The translations under genes were made by a program, and so were the position numbers. A stretch of DNA of 53,223 nucleotides, taken from contig CACWPM010000033.1 in assembly GCA_902762795.1 (NCBI GenBank), forward strand, positions 1-53,223, written 5' to 3'. The notes below the pieces were generated by a model. That model had not been told where the DNA came from. It saw nothing but the letters and a program-made list of their open reading frames with translations, and ran no database searches. Shown piece after piece: positions 32,782-40,682 of this stretch (its first letter is position 1; each line of letters starts with the position of its first letter). The DNA comes from Fibrobacter succinogenes (GTDB lineage Bacteria; Fibrobacterota; Fibrobacteria; Fibrobacterales; Fibrobacteraceae).

Positions 32782-34080
32782 CTATTTCACTACTGACAGA
32801 ACTTCCCCGTCGGCGAGGCGTGTCTTGATGGTGTCGCCGCTCTTGAGTTGGCTTGCCTTGCGGATGAATTTTCCGTTTTCGTCTAGCGTGAGCGAGTAGC
32901 CCTTGGCAAGAGTCGTCTTGGGGTCTGCGTTTTTGACTTTCTCGTTTACAAGCTCGAACTGCGATTTTGCAAGGTCGAGAATTTTGCGGGAACCTTGCTT
33001 TAAACCTTCGCGGTTGCGGTCGAGGCGTTCGTGTTCGGACTTTATGTAAAAAGCGGTGTCTTTTTTGATCGAGGCGGCAATGAGCACGTGCTTGGATTTT
33101 TCGTTCTGGATGAGTCCGAAAACTTTTTGCTGGAACTGGTTTCCTATCGTGCCGAGTTGCTTGTTGTTTTCGGTGAGGAGGTCGCGGGCGCCATCGGCAA
33201 TGCTTGCCATCGCTTCAGTCATTCGGTTCCAGCTGTCCGTGACGCGTTCCACGAGACGCTTCGCGCAGTCCGTGGGCGTGATGCACGAGAGGTAAGCGAC
33301 TTCGTCCAAAAGGCAGCGGTCGATTTCGTGACCGATTCCCGTAAAGACGGGGGTGGGGTAGTTCGCGACCGCGCGGCAAAGTGCTTCGCTATCGAAAAAG
33401 TTCAAGTCCGTCTTGGCGCCGCCACCGCGTACAATGCAGACAACATCTAAATTGGGGTCGCCTTGGAGCTCTTCCAGCGCTGCGATGATGCTTCCTTCTG
33501 TTTCGTTCCCTTGCATCCGCGCATAGACCGTCGTGACTTCGAATGCGAACGGAGACGCTTCAAGTCGCGTGGTGAAATCCTTGTACGCGGCCGTATTTTC
33601 GCCGGTAATGAGCCCCACGCGGAGCGGAACGTCGGCAAGTTCTAGCTGCTTGTTCTTTTCGAGCAGGCCTTCCATCGCAAGGCGCTTCAAGATGGCGCTT
33701 TTGGTGAGTGCGAGTTCGCCAATCGTGTAAACCGGATCGATGTCCAAGATTTGCGCTTGCAACTTTCCATACGGGATGTACAGTTCCGCGCGTACGAGAA
33801 AGTTGACCTTCAAGTCGTGCTTGAGCGTAAATGGCTGCGAAAGGCTGGAAATTTTTGCAAGAATCGCATCGTATTTGGCTGTGTAGCAATAAAGGGCAAG
33901 CGTTGCTTTCGGTTTCACGTCGCCATCGGCGAAGTCTGCAATGCTCAGGTAAACGCCCGACGGCTTTTCCGCAATTTGCGAAATCACCCCATGCACCCAA
34001 ACCGCAGGTGTTGCCTCCACGGTGTTCTTGAGCGAACGCATGTACTGCGTGACCGAAAATGTGCGAACTTCTTGATCCAT
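32782..34080 (-). CDS. xseA: Exodeoxyribonuclease VII large subunit
   Basis: 432 residues. With the small subunit XseB it degrades single-stranded DNA in both directions. An N-terminal OB fold (about 5-105) is followed by the catalytic region: VGLITGENTAAYKDF, VVCIVRGGGAKTDLNFFDSEAL, PVFTGIGHEID and SCITPTDCAKRLVE. These contain the conserved Asp, Arg, His and Asp residues of the family. A long coiled coil follows and the end DPKTTLAKGYSLTLDENGK is typical. The family's usual T-(S/T)-P-T-AA stretch reads ITPTDCAK here. xseB is not adjacent. Confidence 0.95.
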   Translation of the reverse strand: MDQEVRTFSVTQYMRSLKNTVEATPAVWVHGVISQIAEKPSGVYLSIADFADGDVKPKATLALYCYTAKYDAILAKISSLSQPFTLKHDLKVNFLVRAELYIPYGKLQAQILDIDPVYTIGELALTKSAILKRLAMEGLLEKNKQLELADVPLRVGLITGENTAAYKDFTTRLEASPFAFEVTTVYARMQGNETEGSIIAALEELQGDPNLDVVCIVRGGGAKTDLNFFDSEALCRAVANYPTPVFTGIGHEIDRCLLDEVAYLSCITPTDCAKRLVERVTDSWNRMTEAMASIADGARDLLTENNKQLGTIGNQFQQKVFGLIQNEKSKHVLIAASIKKDTAFYIKSEHERLDRNREGLKQGSRKILDLAKSQFELVNEKVKNADPKTTLAKGYSLTLDENGKFIRKASQLKSGDTIKTRLADGEVLSVVK

Positions 34081-34469
34081 TTTATGAGGCTGCCGCCTTT
34101 ACCTGTCATGCCCGCCTCCGAGCTCTTTGATCACTTAGTGGTTGACGCTTCGCGTCAGCAGTTTCGGCTCGATCATGACAGTCTGCATGCAGCCTGTCGC
34201 GACACTCGCCTTGAATGCTATTTAGCACTACTTATGTGAGCATGATCCGCGTATGGGGAGGGAATTTCCTTTCAAACATTTTGACGTTAATTATAATAAT
34301 AATTAAATTCTGTATGAAAAATTATGGATCCCCTCCCAAACGTAGATACGAGAAATTATGGTTCCCCTACGCTTCGCTTCGAGGATGACGGGGTCGAGGA
34401 TGACTGTGGCTGCGACGCTCACCTTTCATGGTTGTCCCTCCAAAGGTAAATGCGAAAAAAGGACTCGCC
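34081..34469. other. Intergenic region with degenerate inverted and direct repeats
   Basis: 389 bases without a supported gene. AAATTATGG followed by a TCCCCT-type string occurs twice (about 34318 and 34354), and a relative of its reverse complement (GCGTATGGGGAGGG) lies at 34250. A REP-like piece, CTTCGCTTCGAGGATGAC, follows at 34373-34391. At 34107-34190, TCATGCCCGCC and GCTCGATCATGACA suggest a further imperfect inverted repeat. Confidence 0.5.
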
Positions 34470-34670
34470 GTGTCGAAAGTTGTTTCTGCAATGGATATGC
34501 GTCAGAATTTTGGGACGCTCTTGAACCAGGTCGCCATCAAGGACGAAGAAATCGTCATTGAACGCGCTGGTAAGCCTTTGGCGCGCCTTGTGAGCATGAA
34601 TTCCGCTACAAGCGGCAAACTCGACTTTCGCGATATCGGAAAACTCCCGAACGACATCTGGAACGAATAG
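34470..34670 (+). CDS. Phd/YefM-family antitoxin (orphan)
   Basis: 66 residues from GTG 34470, chosen because AAGGA lies eight bases upstream; an ATG at 34428 in the same frame has no ribosome site. The N-terminal DNA-binding fold of Phd/YefM is clear: VVSAMDMRQNFGTLLNQV, then EIVIERAGKPLARLV. The C-terminal tail, which neutralises the toxin, is FRDIGKLPNDIWNE. In these modules the toxin (RelE, Doc or PIN) usually follows at once. Here the next gene begins 105 bases on and is a lipoprotein, so the antitoxin has no visible partner. Confidence 0.85.
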   Translation: MSKVVSAMDMRQNFGTLLNQVAIKDEEIVIERAGKPLARLVSMNSATSGKLDFRDIGKLPNDIWNE

Positions 34671-34775
34671 TTATAAACACAATTTTATTTTACACACTAA
34701 TTCATTCCGAACGCCGCTTCTCTTGAATTTGATTTTGTAGGTTGCTTTTATAAAATCAATTTGGGAGGTGTTTAT

Positions 34776-35309
34776 ATGAATATCTTGAAAACTGTAGTAT
34801 TGTCTTTATATGTTTTCTTCTGCGTTGCATGCTCGGATAAAAATTCTGGTGAAAAAGTTTTGCTGACAGAATCCGTTCCCGTGACATTCTCCGGTATTGT
34901 GTATGGTGAACTTCGCGAAAATGGATCTGTTAAACCCATGTATCCTAAAATACCATTGATGGATTCTATTCCCTCTGCTACGGAAAGATCAACGCTTATA
35001 AATAGCCGATTGTCGAGAGTCATCAAGGCCTATGTGATTAAAAGTTCCATGACCGAGTACGACTCGTTGAAAATTCGCTTGTCCATGCGAAAAGAAGACA
35101 AGACTCCATACGACTTTAAACCGGTGAATCTTGTGCTTTATAGAAACGGTGAAGAAGATGGTTTTTATGTATTCCAGACGATGACAAATTCAAAGGGCAA
35201 GCCGTTGCTGTTTTCGAAAAACGAAAATGATATCGGAAATTTCGATGATGCAGTTGTCTTGTGCATTAAAAAGTTTACGGATAGATTTTATTATGACTTG
35301 CTAGAATAA
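34776..35309 (+). CDS. Lipoprotein of unknown function
   Basis: 177 residues from ATG 34776, with GGGAGG seven bases before; a start at 34761 is in frame but lies upstream of that site. The signal peptide ends in FCVACSDK, as in the two lipoprotein genes that follow. The mature part holds LLTESVPVTFSGIVYGELREN and a region with YDSLKIRLSMRKED. I do not recognise a fold. The shared CSDK start suggests it belongs with the two downstream SUMF1-like lipoproteins; only 14 bases separate it from the next start. Confidence 0.78.
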   Translation: MNILKTVVLSLYVFFCVACSDKNSGEKVLLTESVPVTFSGIVYGELRENGSVKPMYPKIPLMDSIPSATERSTLINSRLSRVIKAYVIKSSMTEYDSLKIRLSMRKEDKTPYDFKPVNLVLYRNGEEDGFYVFQTMTNSKGKPLLFSKNENDIGNFDDAVVLCIKKFTDRFYYDLLE

Positions 35310-35323
35310 CTGATGGTTTGACT

Positions 35324-36575
35324 ATGGTGAATGTTTTGAAAATAACAATATCGACTTTAGGTATATTCCTCTGCATGGCTTGTTCGGACAAAGGACCGAG
35401 TGCAGAAGAATTGTTGAACAATCCTCAAAGAAATGTTGTCTTAAATCGGGACTCCTTGGGTGCAGAATATTGGCTTGAAGTCGAGAAAAACGAGACCGTT
35501 CAAATTTGTTTAGACAGCCGCGTTCGCGAATGGAAAACTTCGTTGACATCACGACAGTTCACACCGCATTAACCTAGCTATAGGCATGAAGTATCTGAAT
35601 TTCAAGGATGAAAAAGTGCTATTGGGATATAGCACGATGCTTGGTTCAGGGAACGTGTTGAGGATTACAACTATAGAAGGATCTTTTTTTGCAAGGGATG
35701 AAGATCCTGAAAGGTTAGAATCAGTTACGGGAACATTCCTAGTCGATAAATATCCCGTAACAAATTGTGAAATTGTGCAACTCATGTGGGACTGCATTCC
35801 CATGAAACCTTCATTTTCCGATTTTGTACAAAAAAAACTTGCAGAAGAATGGGCGCTTAGGAAAAAGAATAGTTCACGTGGTGAACAATGTATAGCACAC
35901 GATGCCGCCGCATCATCAATTTTTTTATTCCAAGCCATAAAATATGCAAATGCACGCAGTATTCGAGAAGGGTTAAAGCCGTATTATATTATCACAAATA
36001 CAACTGAAACAAAACAAAAAATCAAACACAAAGGTCACTATATCATAAGGTATTTGGATTTTAAACAAAATAATGATGACTATAATATTGATGTGTCTGT
36101 TGACAATAGTTCTGATGGATACAGGCTTCCATATTACGACGAATGGATGATGCTAGCTCGCGGTGGAGAAAAAAGACATATTGAAGCCCCTTGGGGAAAT
36201 GACACTACATTTGAAGAAGCTTCGAAATATGCAAAATTTGCAGCTCCCTTAGGAGAACCCGTAGGCCAATTGCAACCTAATGGATATGGGTTATATGATA
36301 TGTTTGGCTTAGTTGAAGAACATGTCCTTTTTGAAAAAATTTTCCAAAAAAGAAACCCTTTTGAGTATCAGAACAACACTCCTTCTTGTTTAAAAGGAGG
36401 AAGTAATAAAACGAGAAAAGAAGATGAAGAAATGCCAGCAGAACCTCATTGGACTCAAATCAGTTATGGTTACAGAAAAAGTAATTATAACGGTGAAGCC
36501 TATGCCGGTTTCCGTCTAATCCGCAACATCGGCAACAATGCCAAATGGACCGAAGTCAAGTCCGAATCAAAGTGA
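35324..36575 (+). pseudogene. SUMF1/FGE-like lipoprotein broken by an 8-base deletion
   Basis: Two open pieces: a signal peptide plus linker (35324-35572) and the FGE-sulfatase-like domain (35586-36575). Compared with the intact paralogue at 36657, eight bases are missing directly after TTGACATCAC (about 35552), shifting the frame to a stop; beyond it the frames match again at GGCATGAAGTA. The domain part keeps YPVTNCEIVQLMW, GYRLPYYDEWMMLARGGE, PNGYGLYDMFGLVEEHV, CLKGGS and YAGFRLIRNIGN. The second piece has its own ATG (35586) but no signal peptide or ribosome site, so the gene is probably dead. Confidence 0.85.
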
Positions 36576-36656
36576 AAAAATGTATAATTATTCTTCTGAC
36601 AAAAAATGAGCCCTTTATAATCAAGAAAAAATTGCCTTTTTTGTATATTCCGTCAT

Positions 36657-37991
36657 ATGAATTACCATGTTGGAATGAAAATAGCTTTTCTTGCCGCAAT
36701 AATCCTCTGCATGGCTTGTTCGGACAAAGGACCGAGTGCCGAAGAATTGTTGAACAATCCTCAAAGAAATGTTGTCTTAAATCGGGATTCCTTGGGTGCA
36801 GAATATTGGCTTGAAGTCGAGAAAAACGAGACCGTTCAAATTTGTTTAGACAGCCGCGTTCGCGAATGGAAAACTTCGTTGACATCACCAGATTCTGACA
36901 GCACCTATAAAATCAATCTGGCCATCGGCATGAAGTATTTGGACTTCAAAAATGAAGAAACTTTATACGGAAATGATCAGTTTCAAATGTATGAGTCAAA
37001 GATGGTGTCCGTTACGGGAACTTATCTAGTAGATGAATATCCAGTAACCAATTGTGAAATAACACTGTTGATGTGGGATGAAATTCCCTTAAATCCAAAG
37101 GATCATCAGATTGAAAAAGAATGGTCAGAAAGAAAAAAGTCCAGCTTGCGTAACGAAAAATGCGATGCCCATGATTCTGCGGCAAATATGATTTCTTTGT
37201 ATATGGCAATGAAGTACGCCAATGCCCGCAGCATTCGAGAAGGACTAAAACCATATTATAAATTTTCTGCGACAAAGTATAGAAATATAAAAATGATTGA
37301 ACCTGAATCAGGTGAATATGACGATTCAATAATCAATCCGCGATATCAATATGTCGCAATTCACTATCGTGACTATAATAAACAACGCAAAGGACCGATG
37401 CATCAATATATCATTATGTCTTATGATTTTTCCAATCATGAAGAAAAAGCAATTCATGTTAGCGCTGATTCAACTTCTGATGGTTATCGGTTACCGTATT
37501 ATGACGAATGGATGATGCTTGCTCGCGGTGGAGAAAAAAAGGCCATGACGCCTTGGTGCAATAATTCCGCTAAAATAAAAGACGTTACAAAATATGCAAG
37601 ATTTGCCAAATATAAGGAACATGTAAAAACAGAACCTGTAGGTCAATTGTTGTCTAATGGTTATGGTCTATATGATGTTTTGGGCTTGGTAGAAGAACAC
37701 GTTCTTTTAGAAGATCACAATTGGTTAAGACCTAATCCCTATATAATGATTAATCCAGGTGGACCAGAGAGAGCGGAAATATGCCGTCCAGGAGATTGTC
37801 CATATTGTTTAAAAGAAGGCGAAAATTGTCCGTCTTGTTTGAAGGGTGGAGGCCTTTTTCACGATTGGAAAAGGATAAACTATAGTTATCGTTCTGAGGA
37901 TCGATATACAGGTTATTCAGGCGGTTTCCGCCTAATCCGCAACATCGGCAACAATGCCAAATGGACCGAAGTCAAGTCAGACAAGGAATAG
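36657..37991 (+). CDS. SUMF1/FGE-sulfatase-like lipoprotein
   Basis: 444 residues; start ATG 36657 or 36675, neither with a strong ribosome site. The signal peptide ends ILCMAC-SDK. The domain from about residue 100 follows the formylglycine-generating-enzyme fold: YPVTNCEITLLMW, RLPYYDEWMMLARGGEKK, TPWCNN, GQLLSNGYGLYDVLGLVEEHV, CLKGG and GGFRLIRNIGN. The paired Cys that bind copper in true FGE are not at their usual place near the C-terminus, so it is probably not a sulfatase activator. An insert near 365-400 has four Cys (CRPGDCPYC, CPSC), a possible metal site. A surface role is inferred. Confidence 0.85.
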   Translation: MNYHVGMKIAFLAAIILCMACSDKGPSAEELLNNPQRNVVLNRDSLGAEYWLEVEKNETVQICLDSRVREWKTSLTSPDSDSTYKINLAIGMKYLDFKNEETLYGNDQFQMYESKMVSVTGTYLVDEYPVTNCEITLLMWDEIPLNPKDHQIEKEWSERKKSSLRNEKCDAHDSAANMISLYMAMKYANARSIREGLKPYYKFSATKYRNIKMIEPESGEYDDSIINPRYQYVAIHYRDYNKQRKGPMHQYIIMSYDFSNHEEKAIHVSADSTSDGYRLPYYDEWMMLARGGEKKAMTPWCNNSAKIKDVTKYARFAKYKEHVKTEPVGQLLSNGYGLYDVLGLVEEHVLLEDHNWLRPNPYIMINPGGPERAEICRPGDCPYCLKEGENCPSCLKGGGLFHDWKRINYSYRSEDRYTGYSGGFRLIRNIGNNAKWTEVKSDKE

Positions 37992-38135
37992 CCTTTAAAC
38001 GATTGCGTTATTGAACTAAAAATTATTTTACGCAAAAATACTTAGACAAAATCATCGTTCGTGCGTGTTTATATAGTAGGTAGAGAAATCTTTGCTTGCT
38101 TTGCGGGGGCGTTCCCGAAAAATAAACATGCCTAA

Positions 38136-39113
38136 ATGAACAGGAAAAATACAAAACGAAAGCATGATCCTTTTTTTCGTTATATTTATGCGATTCCTGA
38201 TAATACGAGAACTTTATTGCGATTGGCCCAGCGCAGGAATCCTGAGCTACGTCAAATGCTCTTTTTTGTTGATATGCATAGCCTTGAACTGATTCCTGGC
38301 AGTTTTAGTTCTGTCAAGGAATGGGGGTATTCAGATCTTGCTTTTAAGGCTTGCTTTAAGAATGGCTCCGAGTTTTTTGTAGGTCTTTTGCTAGAACACA
38401 AGTCTTATCGCGAGAGTGATGTGCTTTCTCAAATTTATGAATACACGTTTGAAGTTATGGTCAACAAGAATGCAACGGACTTTCGTTGGCTTCAGACCAA
38501 GGCAATCATTATTTATAATGGTCAGAAAAAATGGAACCCATTAGCAGAATTTCGAAAAAAGTATGGAAAATTGCTTAATGGCAGAGAACTGCCTTTTGAA
38601 TGTGTTCTTGTCAATTTATCGGATATCTCTGATAGGGCGTGTTATGTAGAGCCTAATGTTGAAGCTGCTATCGGAGTGCTGGTGATGAAACATGCTTTTG
38701 ATGCAGATGGTTTGAGAAATGTTGGGGATATGCTTGTGGAAATGCTCTCAAGATTGGATGGAAGAGCAAGAGCTACCCTTGCAGAGAAAATTGAACTATA
38801 TTTAGGAGAGTATCTTGACGAGGAAGTTGTAGAGGAGTTGCGTATGCGTATGAGTATCGGACAAGCTTTAGGTATTAAGACGGCGGGAGACCGTCGCCGT
38901 GCTGCAGAACGCGCAGGACTTCGTCGAGGAATGAAGCGGGGTATTGAAAAAGGCATTGAAAAAGGCATTGAAAGAGGCATCGAGAAGGGTATCGAAAAAG
39001 GCATCGAACAAGAACGTAAAAGGGTTGAAGCTCGAGACAAGAAAATAGCCAAGTTTCTTCAGTCGAAAAATGTTTCTGAAAAAGACATTGCTGCCGCTTT
39101 TGCTATCAAGTAA
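38136..39113 (+). CDS. Rpn-family PD-(D/E)xK nuclease
   Basis: 325 residues. The Rpn/YhgA-like transposase-nuclease family (Transposase_31). N-terminal HDPFFRYIYAIPDNTRTLL, then the nuclease core with Asp67 (GYSDLAFKA), Glu87 and Lys89 (GLLLEHKSY), and Gln99 (LSQIYEY). RWLQTKAIIIYNGQKKWNP is typical. The C-terminal part has six consecutive four-residue repeats of the GIEK type, encoded by 12-base units at about 38938-39009. In E. coli, Rpn proteins act in phage defence as DNA nucleases and are held in check by a short protein made from inside the same gene. It ends at the terminator shared with the nuo operon. Confidence 0.9.
   Translation: MNRKNTKRKHDPFFRYIYAIPDNTRTLLRLAQRRNPELRQMLFFVDMHSLELIPGSFSSVKEWGYSDLAFKACFKNGSEFFVGLLLEHKSYRESDVLSQIYEYTFEVMVNKNATDFRWLQTKAIIIYNGQKKWNPLAEFRKKYGKLLNGRELPFECVLVNLSDISDRACYVEPNVEAAIGVLVMKHAFDADGLRNVGDMLVEMLSRLDGRARATLAEKIELYLGEYLDEEVVEELRMRMSIGQALGIKTAGDRRRAAERAGLRRGMKRGIEKGIEKGIERGIEKGIEKGIEQERKRVEARDKKIAKFLQSKNVSEKDIAAAFAIK
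38844..39113 (+). CDS. Possible internal in-frame gene (RpnS-like antitoxin)
   Basis: ATG 38844 is in frame with the rpn gene and has GAGGAG six bases upstream, a better ribosome site than the full-length start has. It would encode the last 89 residues, MRMSIGQALG onward, holding all the GIEK repeats and none of the nuclease core. This layout matches known RpnS intragenic antitoxins. Expression is inferred, not shown. Confidence 0.45.
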   Translation: MRMSIGQALGIKTAGDRRRAAERAGLRRGMKRGIEKGIEKGIERGIEKGIEKGIEQERKRVEARDKKIAKFLQSKNVSEKDIAAAFAIK

Positions 39114-39154
39114 TATGGGCTTTTTGTTCCACAAAAATAGATGTTACGTTTAAT

Positions 39155-39192
39155 GAAAAATGCCCCCGACAAAATCGGGGGCAAAAATTTTT
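39155..39192. terminator. Bidirectional terminator between rpn and the nuo operon
   Basis: TGCCCCCGA and TCGGGGGCA form a nine-base perfect stem with a five-base loop. On the minus strand TTTTT follows; on the plus strand AAAAATTTTT. Confidence 0.9.
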
Positions 39193-39231
39193 GTCATTCT
39201 CCGTTAGGAGAATCCATGCATTTCCACTAGC

Positions 39232-40674
39232 TTAATTCATAAACCCGGCAAAGATGTTGTTGCTCAGGAACGGAACAAAGCCGAGGAGGATTACCGCAAT
39301 GCTCAACAAAATGATGACTTCGCGTTGGCGCTTGGTGAGGCGGAGCGGAGTAAGGTGACCGTCGGGTTCATCGACCCAGGCAGCCTTGATGAGCTGCAAG
39401 TAGTAGAACAATGCTATGACGTTATTCAAGACTGCGAATGCAACGAGTGCGTAATGGCCTGTCGAAGCGCCGCTGAAGAACAGGTGGAACTTGCCAAAGA
39501 AACCGGCGAGAGGCGGAATGCCGGCCAAGCTGAACATCGAAATCGCAAGGGCGATGGCGAGGCTCGGGTTCTGTTTTGAAAGCCCGCGGAGCGACTGGAA
39601 TGTTTCTTCTCGGTGATGCCCGATGATGCCGAACACGAAGAAGGCGAGGTAGTTCGAAACGGCATAGACAAAGAGGTAATAGATGATTGCCGTCTTTGCT
39701 GTTGTTGCTGGGCCGAGCAAGGCGACCATGATGTAGCCTGCCTGAGCGATAGAGCTGTAAGCCATGAAACGGCGGAGGCGGCTTTGCTTGAGTGCACCGA
39801 GGTTTCCGACAAAGAGCGTGACGCCTGCGAGGAGCGCAATGAGCGGAGCCATCTTGTCTTGGATTGGAGAGAGTGGGCCATAGACGAGTACGACGAGGAA
39901 TGCTATAGCGGTTGCTTTCGAGGTCACGGAAAGCACGGCGGTTACCGGCGTTGGTGCACCTTCGTAAACGTCCGGAGCCCAGGTGTAGAACGGGAACAGC
40001 GTAAGCTTGAAGCCTATTCCGCAGAAGAGGAACAGCACGGCAATCCACAAGAGTGGGCTAGAACCGCTTGCGACAGCGGCCTGGATTTCGTTGAAGTGGA
40101 GGCTCCCGGAGAAACCGTAGAGGTAGCTGAAACCGAACAGTTCAAATGCCGTCGCGACAGAGCCCATCAAGATGTACTTGGTGGCGGCTTCGGAACCGTA
40201 CTGGTCGCGTTTGTTCCAGGCGGCGAGTGCGTACATCGGGATGGTCGCAATTTCAAGGCCGAGGAAAAACGTGAGCAAGTCGCAAGCGCTCACGACCGTG
40301 AAGCCGCCGAACGTCGCAAAAGCAATGGCGCCGATGAATTCGGCAATCTGGTGCATGGGCGGTTTCTTGTCGGCGCCGTGTTCGAAGTAATCTTTGGAAA
40401 GCCACATGCCAAGCAGAGCGCTCACCATGAGCACTTCGCGCATGAGCACGCCGAAGTCGTCCACTTTCCAGTTGCAGATAAAGAACTTGCCGTTGCCGCT
40501 TGCGAGCGGGATGAAGTTCAGCAAGAAGAAGATGGCAATAAAGCCGATGTTTGCCATGCGCCAAGGGACCTTGGATTGTGTAGTCACGAAAAGGCGTATC
40601 CCAATCACGACGAACGGGAAAATCAGCAGCAAGACGTCAGGTAGAATGAAGTTTGGAATTGCAAAATTTGTCAT
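39232..40674 (-). CDS. nuoN: NADH-quinone oxidoreductase subunit N
   Basis: 480 residues, an antiporter-like membrane subunit of complex I that forms one proton channel. About 14 membrane segments. The key residues of this family are visible: a Glu in FLGLEIATIPMYAL (TM5) and a Lys in GIGFKLTLFPFYTWAPDVYEGAPTPV (TM7-8). LRRFMAYSSIAQAGYIMVAL is the usual TM9-10 segment. It is the last gene of the operon, nine bases after nuoM, and is followed by a terminator. Confidence 0.95.
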   Translation of the reverse strand: MTNFAIPNFILPDVLLLIFPFVVIGIRLFVTTQSKVPWRMANIGFIAIFFLLNFIPLASGNGKFFICNWKVDDFGVLMREVLMVSALLGMWLSKDYFEHGADKKPPMHQIAEFIGAIAFATFGGFTVVSACDLLTFFLGLEIATIPMYALAAWNKRDQYGSEAATKYILMGSVATAFELFGFSYLYGFSGSLHFNEIQAAVASGSSPLLWIAVLFLFCGIGFKLTLFPFYTWAPDVYEGAPTPVTAVLSVTSKATAIAFLVVLVYGPLSPIQDKMAPLIALLAGVTLFVGNLGALKQSRLRRFMAYSSIAQAGYIMVALLGPATTAKTAIIYYLFVYAVSNYLAFFVFGIIGHHREETFQSLRGLSKQNPSLAIALAISMFSLAGIPPLAGFFGKFHLFFSGASTGHYALVAFAVLNNVIALFYYLQLIKAAWVDEPDGHLTPLRLTKRQREVIILLSIAVILLGFVPFLSNNIFAGFMN

Positions 40675-40682
40675 AATTAAAC

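Noticed and set aside
36657-37991. SUMF1-like protein considered as a true formylglycine-generating enzyme
   Set aside because: The paired catalytic cysteines are not at the usual C-terminal site and no sulfatase gene is near.
38938-39009. 12-base repeats considered as an intergenic tandem repeat
   Set aside because: They lie in frame inside the Rpn gene and encode its GIEK units.
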